A stretch of DNA of 11,656 nt, from NCBI GenBank assembly GCA_028691595.1, contig JAQUZA010000058.1, positions 1-11,656 of the forward strand, written 5' to 3'. A program made the position numbers and the translations under genes. Origin of the DNA: Candidatus Rifleibacteriota bacterium (GTDB lineage Bacteria > Muiribacteriota > Ozemobacteria > Ozemobacterales > Ozemobacteraceae). Each line of letters opens with the position of its first letter. Position 1 is the first letter of the stretch. The notes under the pieces were generated by a model. That model had not been told where the DNA came from, did not search any database, and saw only the letters and a list, made by a program, of their open reading frames with translations. Positions 6,312-11,656 of the stretch are shown here, in pieces.

Positions 6312-7532
6312 ATGGCCAGAAAGAAAACATCTTCAAACCCTGGTCCAGTTGTCGCGCAACAGATCAGGCCCGATCAGGCCCGATCAGAGCAGACCCGACC
6401 GGTTCATCCTTCTGCTTCAATGATCAGAAGCCTGCCTGCCGCGGTTAAGAATGCCCTCATTTTTGCCGGCTTTATCGTTGTGGCAATCTGCATTTACTAT
6501 CTTTCGGGTGTGATTGCACCTTTTCTTGTTTCGCTTGTAGTAGCCTATATCATGAATCCTCTCGTCAGAAGGCTCGTTGATCGCAAAATTCCACGGCCGT
6601 GGGCGGTATTGACGGTCTTTATTGCTGGCTTTGCCGTGTTTGTTGTGTTTATTGTGCCCTTCACCCTGACCATGATTACTGAAGCAGGCGATTTGATAAC
6701 CAAACTGGGAAATCTCGATGTAAAGAGCCTGGCAGACAACTATAAAACTTTAGGCCTCGATTTTTATCAGAAATTCTACCATTACCCCTATATCAAGACC
6801 TATATTGACGAATTCGTTCAAAGCGACAAGGTTCGAGAACTTGCAGCCCAGGGCGTTATTCTTGTTAAAGACGGGGCAGTGAACACTTTTAAAAAGCTGC
6901 TTGGCTTTCTGGGTGGCGCTTTTTCAGGAATGTTTAATATGTTTTTGATCCCGATTCTCGTGTTTTACATTCTTCTCGACATGGATGAAATCTATTCCGG
7001 CTTTAAAATGCTGATTCCGCACGATTATCGCCCGAGAACCCTCGATATATCAAAAAAACTCGATGATCAGCTCAGCTCGCTTCTGCGCGGGCAGGTTCTG
7101 GCAAATTCAATTTTTGCCGGTCTGATGACGATTGACATATGGTTTTCGGGGTTGAATTTTTTCTTCTTTCTCGGCCTCTTCTCTGGTATTGCAAACTTTA
7201 TTCCCTACCTTGGCGGCCTGTTTACCATGATTTTCGCCCTGCTGCTCGCCATTGCTCAGTTTGGCTTCTCAACTGCCCTGATTGCGGCAATGGCTAAGAT
7301 TGCCGTTGCGGTGGTTGTTATCCAGAGTGTCGATGGCTGGTATCTTCAACCCTACGTGGTCGGAGAAAACGCCGGTCTTCACCCTCTTGTCGTTATGCTC
7401 GCCCTGGCCATTGCCGCGAGTCTGGCCGGTATTCCGGGCATGGTCATTGCGGTTCCGGCAGCTGTGATTCTGAAGGTTCTGGGCCGCGAACTCTATCACG
7501 AACTTTACGATCAGGTCCCAACGCATGAATGA
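6312..7532 (+). CDS. AI-2E family transporter (TqsA/YdiK/PerM-like permease)
   Basis: The 406-residue polytopic membrane protein matches the AI-2E transporter family (PF01594). Hydrophobic segments lie near 46-84, 97-120, 198-222, 262-330 and 355-390. The family features are visible: N-terminal paired helices followed by MNPLVRRL, a soluble stretch at about 122-195, GQVLANSIFAG (260-270), NFIPYLGG (295-302), and GLHPLVVMLALAIAASLAGI continuing to AVPAAVILKVLG. Members include a putative autoinducer-2 exporter and Na+/H+ antiporters, so the transported substrate cannot be named. The first ~45 residues are a polar, probably disordered cytoplasmic extension encoded partly by a 10-bp tandem repeat. 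A later start at M37 (base 6420) is possible. There is no clear Shine-Dalgarno; the ATG lies one base after the previous stop, which suggests translational coupling. It overlaps the next gene by 8 bases. Confidence 0.9.
   Translation: MARKKTSSNPGPVVAQQIRPDQARSEQTRPVHPSASMIRSLPAAVKNALIFAGFIVVAICIYYLSGVIAPFLVSLVVAYIMNPLVRRLVDRKIPRPWAVLTVFIAGFAVFVVFIVPFTLTMITEAGDLITKLGNLDVKSLADNYKTLGLDFYQKFYHYPYIKTYIDEFVQSDKVRELAAQGVILVKDGAVNTFKKLLGFLGGAFSGMFNMFLIPILVFYILLDMDEIYSGFKMLIPHDYRPRTLDISKKLDDQLSSLLRGQVLANSIFAGLMTIDIWFSGLNFFFFLGLFSGIANFIPYLGGLFTMIFALLLAIAQFGFSTALIAAMAKIAVAVVVIQSVDGWYLQPYVVGENAGLHPLVVMLALAIAASLAGIPGMVIAVPAAVILKVLGRELYHELYDQVPTHE
6362..6387. repeat. Short tandem repeat, 10-bp unit, 2.6 copies
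   Basis: GATCAGGCCC is repeated at 6362-6371 and 6372-6381, with a partial third copy GATCAG at 6382-6387. It lies within the N-terminal coding part of the AI-2E transporter gene. The unit is not a multiple of three, so gain or loss of one unit would shift the frame before the first membrane segment. Confidence 0.8.
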
Positions 7533-8472
7533 TAACAACTCTGCCATCAAGGTAAACAATCTCGTTAAATACTTTGGCCGCAAACAGATTCTCAAAGGGC
7601 TCGGGTTTAATGTGCCTCTCAATACCATCGCCGGCTTTCTCGGGCCAAATGGAGCGGGCAAAACCACGACCCTGCGCATGCTGCTCGGCCTTATTCCGGG
7701 AGTTAATGGCGAAATTGTGCTCCTGAATCATTCTATGCCCGGTGGGCGCAGCAAAGCCCTCGAAGAAATCGGTGCCGTGGTCGAAAACCCTGCATTCATA
7801 GAATCTCTGACTGCTTATGATAACCTATATTGGTTCGGATCACTGTATAAGCCACTTACCAGAGAGCGAATTCTCGAGGTGATTGAAATGGTTGGCCTCA
7901 AAGAGGCGACCATGCAAAGATTTGGAACATTTTCGACCGGTATGAAACAAAGGCTGGGGGTGGCTTTTGGTATTCTGCACCGCCCGAGGTTGCTGATTCT
8001 CGATGAGCCAACCAGCGGCATGGACCCGGCTGGCCGGGTTCATATGCGTGAAATCCTCACCAGGATTCATCGTGAAGAAAATACCTCTATCTTTCTTTCC
8101 AGTCATCTTCTCGACGAAATTCAGCGACTTTGTAATTATGTCGTAATTATTGACTCTGGCAAAACCGTCAGAGAAGGCTATGTTGCCGACCTGCTTTCTG
8201 GTCACCAGGAAAAGTGGGAAATACGGGTTGCTGATGAAGATGCCGCCAGAGCCCGTGAAATGGTTGCCGCTATGCATGATGCTGTTACAGAAGTATCTTC
8301 GGGGCCACGTGGTCTTGTGCTGACAATGGTCAGCGGGCAATCGAATTTTGTTAATTCAGAGCTCGTAAAAGCCGGAATCAGAGTCAATGCCCTGATTCCT
8401 CTCGAAGCTTCTCTCGAAGAAACTTTTATCAAACTTACCGGTAACGGCGAAGGATCAGGAGGCAGACAATGA
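7525..8472 (+). CDS. ABC transporter ATP-binding protein
   Basis: The 315-residue ATPase is of the type that pairs with ABC-2 permeases (BcrA/NatA/CcmA-like). Visible motifs are: Walker A G40-T47 (GPNGAGKT), the Q-loop region around residue 87 reading VVENPAFIESLTAYDNL (Glu at the usual Gln place, common in bacitracin/lantibiotic-type exporters), signature F136-STGMKQR, Walker B LLILD160-E161 with the catalytic glutamate, D-loop SGMDP, and switch histidine H194. A C-terminal extension after about residue 225 of about 90 residues is typical of this subgroup. It should dimerise on the inner face of the membrane and power export through the next gene's product; the substrate is unknown. The gene overlaps the AI-2E gene by 8 bases and the permease gene by 4 (ATGA), so the three are translationally coupled. 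Confidence 0.93.
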   Translation: MNDNNSAIKVNNLVKYFGRKQILKGLGFNVPLNTIAGFLGPNGAGKTTTLRMLLGLIPGVNGEIVLLNHSMPGGRSKALEEIGAVVENPAFIESLTAYDNLYWFGSLYKPLTRERILEVIEMVGLKEATMQRFGTFSTGMKQRLGVAFGILHRPRLLILDEPTSGMDPAGRVHMREILTRIHREENTSIFLSSHLLDEIQRLCNYVVIIDSGKTVREGYVADLLSGHQEKWEIRVADEDAARAREMVAAMHDAVTEVSSGPRGLVLTMVSGQSNFVNSELVKAGIRVNALIPLEASLEETFIKLTGNGEGSGGRQ

Positions 8473-9362
8473 GAAGAATGCTTTTTCTGATTCTATTCGA
8501 ACTTAAAAAGATACTGAACCGCAAGAAAGCCCTGCTTTTTTTGCTGGCTTTGAACGTGGTGCCTCTCGTGGCAAGCCTTGCTTTGATCGTGGCTTACGTT
8601 AAGTTTAAAGGGTTTGGCTTCGGAGAGGTGCAGTTTTCTGTGCTTTACGAGGTCGTTCAAGGCCTGTTTACTGCCCATTTTAAGTTGTTTGCATTTATTG
8701 CACCATTTTTTCTGGCACTGGTGGTGGGCGACAGTTTCTCGACAGAGCTGAGTCGTGGATACATGAAGATGCTGCTGCTGACTCCGGTGCGGCGCTGGCA
8801 GGTCATTACCGCAAAAACCATGGCTATCATGCTGTTTTTGTTGCTGGCAGTTTGCCTGGGTGGCTTTTTTCTGCAGGCAGACCTGTTCGTTGCCCGATCT
8901 TTGAGCCAGAATTCGGGCATATTGCCAGGGGTTATCGAAACTGAAATCACCAGGCCGCTGTATCTGGTGAGTACTTCGGCGGCAATGCAGCTTCTTGCTC
9001 TGACCTTTCTGGCAAATCTTATGTTGATTGGCTTTTTTACTGTATTCGCGCTGTTTTTTGAGTCGGCGATTCTGATGTCATTCACCAGTTTGAGTGTTCT
9101 TATGGGGGTGCATACCTTTTATCTGGTTGCCACAACTCTGTTGAATAAAATCGATATCTGGTATGAACAGGCAGCGACATGGTGCTTTACCCGTCATCTC
9201 GATGAGCTTTTTTCAATCAGCAATATTGATAATATGCTTGGTGGCCGGGCAAACCTGTTCAGCGAGGGGATCTTCGGAGCCTGGGTTGCCGCGTCCGGCT
9301 GGGCTGTATTTTTTTTCGCAATTGCGGTATTATTATTTTCGAGGCGACAGATATTGCATTGA
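8469..9362 (+). CDS. ABC-2 type transporter permease
   Basis: The 297-residue membrane protein has about six hydrophobic segments (near 21-44, 70-87, 115-134, 170-190, 195-222 and 270-290). The cytoplasmic loop FSTELSRGYMKMLLLTPVRRW followed by QVITAK (about 90-116) is the typical ABC-2 permease signature (E-x-x-x-G-x-x-x-x-L-L-x-x-P-x-R). It is the membrane partner of the preceding ATPase. The start codon lies inside the preceding stop (ATGA), with AGGAGG at 8457-8462 six bases upstream. Two copies, or one copy plus another permease, would be needed for a full transporter; no second permease is next to it, so a homodimer is likely. The substrate (for example lipid, peptide or antibiotic) cannot be read from the sequence. 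Confidence 0.9.
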   Translation: MRRMLFLILFELKKILNRKKALLFLLALNVVPLVASLALIVAYVKFKGFGFGEVQFSVLYEVVQGLFTAHFKLFAFIAPFFLALVVGDSFSTELSRGYMKMLLLTPVRRWQVITAKTMAIMLFLLLAVCLGGFFLQADLFVARSLSQNSGILPGVIETEITRPLYLVSTSAAMQLLALTFLANLMLIGFFTVFALFFESAILMSFTSLSVLMGVHTFYLVATTLLNKIDIWYEQAATWCFTRHLDELFSISNIDNMLGGRANLFSEGIFGAWVAASGWAVFFFAIAVLLFSRRQILH

Positions 9363-9424
9363 TATAAAGTTTGAGGGGCCTTGTGCCGATGTTTATTCAG
9401 AAATGAAACAAACGGAGGCAAAGA

Positions 9425-9760
9425 ATGAGTTCTTTAACCAGAAAACACGGGATTTGTCTGATTCTTGTGGCTTTTATCTTTTCGCTGGTTGGCAGCGCCC
9501 TGCATGCGGTTACCAAACACGAAATTTTTGAGCTCAGCCGGCAGATTAAAGCAAAAAAAGCCGAGATTGCCAGTTTACAGGCAGAACTCCGTAAACTGAA
9601 CGAAGAGGGTGGCCCGGATGCCCAGGAAAAGGCACAGATTATCATGGAGCAGATAAGAGAGCTTCGCGAGCAGCTTAACGAGCTTAATAAAAATCTCGAA
9701 AAACTTAAAAAGACCAGCAATAATGCGATAGATGCCACAGAAAGTTTTAGAAGACGGTAA
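9425..9760 (+). CDS. Small exported coiled-coil protein
   Basis: This 111-residue protein is of unrecognised family. Residues 1-28 look like a signal peptide: basic start, hydrophobic core ICLILVAFIFSLVG, and a possible cleavage after SALHA. Residues about 31-97 are an almost unbroken, charged, heptad-like helix with Leu, Ile and Ala at spaced positions (EIFELSRQIKAKKAEIASLQ, then later IMEQIRELREQLNELNKNLE). The tail is short and polar. It is therefore probably a periplasmic or membrane-attached coiled-coil protein that oligomerises or binds a partner. GGAGG at 9414-9418 supports the start. It follows the ABC permease by 62 bases and is the last gene before a GC-rich hairpin, so co-transcription with the exporter is likely, and a supporting role in that system is possible but unproven. 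Confidence 0.75.
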   Translation: MSSLTRKHGICLILVAFIFSLVGSALHAVTKHEIFELSRQIKAKKAEIASLQAELRKLNEEGGPDAQEKAQIIMEQIRELREQLNELNKNLEKLKKTSNNAIDATESFRRR

Positions 9761-9812
9761 TTAAAAGGAACTGTAGAAGACCAGCAACTTTTAAATTATA
9801 AACTCCTCCAAC

Positions 9813-9847
9813 GAACCGCCGCCCGGCTGACCATCGGGCGGCGGTTC
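9813..9847. terminator. GC-rich 13-bp hairpin after the transporter operon
   Basis: GAACCGCCGCCCG (9813-9825) pairs perfectly with CGGGCGGCGGTTC (9835-9847) around a 9-base loop. It lies 53 bases after the stop of the small coiled-coil gene and before the TetR promoter. It lacks a proper T-tract (TCTAATTTG follows), so it may act as a weak or factor-assisted terminator, or protect the transcript end. Confidence 0.65.
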
Positions 9848-9883
9848 TCTAATTTGCGCATTTGACCTTGTTGGCCTGATTAT

Positions 9884-9912
9884 TTGTGTTGCTAAGTAAG
9901 AAATAATATGAT
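9884..9912 (+). promoter_or_regulatory. Predicted promoter of the TetR-TolC operon
   Basis: TTGTGT (-35, 9884-9889) and TATGAT (-10, 9907-9912; 5 of 6 consensus bases) are 17 bases apart. Initiation near 9919 would fall inside the inverted repeat that follows, which is the arrangement expected for an autorepressed TetR gene. The -35 box is weak. Confidence 0.5.
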
Positions 9913-9913
9913 A

Positions 9914-9939
9914 AAAATGACTGGCCAGTCAGTCATTTT
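9914..9939. promoter_or_regulatory. Inverted-repeat operator, probable TetR-family binding site
   Basis: AAAATGACTG (9914-9923) and CAGTCATTTT (9930-9939) are perfect 10-bp inverted arms around six bases. A second perfect 14-bp palindrome, TGACTGGCCAGTCA, is nested at 9918-9931. The element directly follows the predicted -10 box and lies 55 bases before the TetR start codon. Both size and place fit a self-regulating TetR repressor. Confidence 0.75.
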
Positions 9940-9984
9940 GCCTGATTGCCTGATTTTGTATTTTAAGAATTAAAGCAGATTTTC

Positions 9985-9990
9985 AGGAGG
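9985..9990 (+). promoter_or_regulatory. Ribosome binding site deciding the GTG start of the TetR gene
   Basis: AGGAGG ends four bases before a GTG at 9995. It supports GTG as the start, since no in-frame ATG lies near it; the next methionine is well inside the HTH domain. Confidence 0.75.
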
Positions 9991-9994
9991 CCCC

Positions 9995-10618
9995 GTGACA
10001 GATTCAGCTACACCAACATCTTCAGATAAGCGAAAAAAGATTCTCGAAGTCGCACTTAAGTTATTCACCAGCATGGGATTTCACGAAACCAGACTCGACG
10101 AAGTTGCGAAACAGGCTGATATTGCCAAAGGAACCCTCTACCTTTATTTCAAGAGCAAGGAGGATCTTTTTATTCAGTGTTTGTTTGATGGTTCTGAACG
10201 CTGGATGGAAAGGGCGCAGGTGATAATAGATAGCCAGAACAGCATAAAAGAGCGGTTTCTAAGGCTGATAGAGCTGCAGGTTGAGGCGTTCACTCATAAT
10301 GGCCCACTCGTTCAACAGTTTATTCAGAGCGGTCGGGTTTTCTCAGCCAACTCTGCATTAACCGGCAATATCCTCGAAAAAATGAAAGAGCGAATTGGAA
10401 TCTTCGCCGGCTTTTTTGAGGCCGGCATAAAAAGCGGCGATTTTTGCACCTGTCTGTCGCCGATGCAGATGGCCCTCATTTTTCATCAGATTTTCGACCT
10501 GAACATGAAGTTCAACCTCTTTCAGATTCCCGCTCTTACACCTGAAAAGTGCCATAAGCTTCTGCTCAGTCTTTTTAATAGTGAAGAACAACTCACAGCG
10601 CAAGGGGGAGCACAATGA
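9995..10618 (+). CDS. TetR/AcrR-family transcriptional regulator
   Basis: The 207-residue protein has the usual TetR length. The N-terminal HTH spans about 12-58: RKKILEVALKLFTSMGFHET, then LDEVAKQADIAKGTLYLYFK and SKEDLF, the classic A-x-x-x-G-x-[SGT]-x-x-x-[LY]-Y-x-[YH]-F pattern. The C-terminal helical region (about 60-200) is the variable ligand-binding and dimer domain; it contains three cysteines close together in the segment around C151-C153, plus C186. By family knowledge it should repress transcription until a small molecule binds. It begins with GTG and overlaps the TolC gene by ATGA. The 26-bp inverted repeat upstream is its probable site, so it likely represses itself and the downstream channel gene. 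The ligand is unknown. Confidence 0.92.
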   Translation: MTDSATPTSSDKRKKILEVALKLFTSMGFHETRLDEVAKQADIAKGTLYLYFKSKEDLFIQCLFDGSERWMERAQVIIDSQNSIKERFLRLIELQVEAFTHNGPLVQQFIQSGRVFSANSALTGNILEKMKERIGIFAGFFEAGIKSGDFCTCLSPMQMALIFHQIFDLNMKFNLFQIPALTPEKCHKLLLSLFNSEEQLTAQGGAQ

Positions 10619-11656
10619 TGCCCGATGTTAAAACGATGTTCTTTCGCAATCTTCTGTTGGCTCTTCTGCTTTTGTTTATGCCTGGCATTGCGATGTCAGG
10701 GCAACTCGAGAAACCAGATGACCCTGTTATAGCTGCTGGCGAAAACGACCTGTCCGTTGATGGCGTTCCTACGTTTGAAACCACTTCAGATCAGGGCTTG
10801 ATACTCGTCAGGCCAGAAGAGGCATCTGATACTTTTCAATTGAACGATACACATCTTGATGATGTATTACGACTTTCGTTACAGCGGAATCGCACAATAA
10901 TCAGTTCAGAGCAGCAGATCGAGGCTGCCAATGCCAGGGTAATGCAGGCCAGATCTATTTATGGCACCAGGCTTACCGGCAATTTTCAGCAGACAAGGGT
11001 TGATGATGTGGCTAAGACAATTTCGGCCGGCAAAACAGTTGAACTTGGCAAAAGAGATTCACAAAATGCCTATCTCGAAGTGACTCAACCCTTGTTTCTA
11101 AGCGGCAAAGATCGGGCGGCACTCCGGTCGGCGCGGCTTGGCCGTGCAGAGGCCGGTTCAGGCCATACATATACCAGACAGACAATTGTTATGCAGACCA
11201 TTATGCGCTGGCTTGCATGGTTATTTTCGGTCGAGTCAGAAGCAGTGAGTCAGAAAGATCTCGAGCTTGCCCAGGTTCACTTTGATCTTGTCTCAAGCAG
11301 GTTTAAGCAAAAGCAGGTTTCACAGTTTGAAGTTCTTCGCGCCGAAGTTCGCCTGGCCCAGGCTCGCAGCGTTCTGCGCCGGCAGACGAATTCGCGCGAA
11401 CTGGCCTGCCTGGATTTGTTGAGAATACTAGATCTTCCGGAAGATACTCTGATATCAACCCGTGACCGCCTAGAAATGGTCAAATACGATATCAATCTGG
11501 CTCGAGATGCGTCTGCAGCTATTGAATTGCGCGAAGATCTTAAAATGAAGCGACTCGAAGTAGAGATTGCCAGACAGGGTGTCGCGGCTGCCCGCAGCGA
11601 AAATCAGCCCGTGGTAAGCATCTTCGGGCAAAGCGGTATTCAAGACCCCTCTTCAA
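10615..11656 (+). CDS. TolC-family outer-membrane efflux protein, N-terminal part (runs off right edge)
   Basis: An open frame runs from ATG 10615 to the window end, giving 347 codons without a stop; a full TolC-like protein is usually 420-500 residues, so the C-terminal part lies outside. A signal peptide is visible at about residues 8-28 (FFRNLLLALLLLFMPGIAMS). After a polar stretch, the efflux-protein repeat begins (LDDVLRLSLQRNRTIISSEQ, then IEAANARVMQARS), followed by beta-strand-like segments (YLEVTQPLFLSGKDRAALRS) and long helices, including QVHFDLVSSRFKQKQVSQFE with VLRAEVRLAQAR. This is the usual TolC order of helix pair, outer-membrane strands, and helix pair. It should form a trimeric channel through the outer membrane. 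Its start overlaps the TetR stop (ATGA); a second ATG directly follows at 10618 and has better spacing from the GGGGGAG site. Pump and adaptor genes are probably downstream. Confidence 0.88.
   Translation, partial: MMPDVKTMFFRNLLLALLLLFMPGIAMSGQLEKPDDPVIAAGENDLSVDGVPTFETTSDQGLILVRPEEASDTFQLNDTHLDDVLRLSLQRNRTIISSEQQIEAANARVMQARSIYGTRLTGNFQQTRVDDVAKTISAGKTVELGKRDSQNAYLEVTQPLFLSGKDRAALRSARLGRAEAGSGHTYTRQTIVMQTIMRWLAWLFSVESEAVSQKDLELAQVHFDLVSSRFKQKQVSQFEVLRAEVRLAQARSVLRRQTNSRELACLDLLRILDLPEDTLISTRDRLEMVKYDINLARDASAAIELREDLKMKRLEVEIARQGVAAARSENQPVVSIFGQSGIQDPSS

Noticed and set aside
9163..9531. A 122-residue plus-strand frame bridging the permease and the small coiled-coil gene
   Set aside because: It overlaps both real genes out of frame, has no Shine-Dalgarno, and shows no recognisable domain.
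1..11656. Frequent CTCGAA / TTCGAG hexamers across the window
   Set aside because: Mostly in-frame Leu-Glu codon pairs in charged helical proteins; explained by codon use without a need for a dispersed repeat.

Overview
The window looks like a chromosomal stretch from a Gram-negative (diderm) bacterium with moderate GC content. A TolC-family outer-membrane channel gene, signal peptides, a periplasmic LysM protein and a penicillin-binding transpeptidase all point to a cell with peptidoglycan and an outer membrane. Genes are tightly packed, Shine-Dalgarno sequences are strong, and several neighbours overlap by ATGA. I cannot place the organism to phylum from the sequence. I see no rRNA, tRNA, CRISPR array, transposase or integrase.

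Layout. (1) Positions 1-387, minus strand: the first 129 codons of a TPR-repeat protein that runs off the left edge. (2) Positions 388-487: a divergent intergenic region with two predicted promoters whose -10 boxes nearly touch. (3) Positions 488-1936, plus strand: a single-ring AAA+ ATPase resembling the second ATPase domain of ClpB/ClpC. (4) A 19-bp perfect hairpin at 1947-1986 separates it from a convergent minus-strand operon. In transcription order this operon encodes an LPG-synthase-TM/YbhN-like membrane protein (5279-4242), a membrane-anchored LysM protein (4189-3650) and a penicillin-binding transpeptidase with a disordered N-terminal half (3632-2001). (5) Positions 5280-5362: an AT-rich divergent spacer with a 10-bp direct repeat. 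(6) Positions 5363-9760, plus strand: a tight gene run encoding a membrane-anchored coiled-coil protein with a C-terminal HTH-like segment, an AI-2E family permease, an ABC ATPase, an ABC-2 permease and a small exported coiled-coil protein, closed by a GC-rich hairpin. (7) Positions 9995-11656, plus strand: a TetR-family regulator preceded by a 26-bp inverted-repeat operator, then a TolC-family channel that runs off the right edge.

How the genes fit together. The centre of the window concerns the cell envelope. The minus operon combines a membrane protein of the lipid-flippase-like superfamily with a peptidoglycan-binding LysM protein and a peptidoglycan transpeptidase. The plus operon contains a two-component ABC exporter (ATPase plus permease) and an AI-2E type permease. 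The TetR-TolC pair is the start of a self-regulated efflux operon whose pump and adaptor genes probably lie beyond the right edge. No single previously undescribed system is proven. The least ordinary items are the single-ring Clp-like ATPase with a PGF tripeptide where ClpP-docking loops sit, the penicillin-binding protein without a visible pedestal domain, the membrane-anchored HTH coiled-coil protein, and the nested TetR operator.
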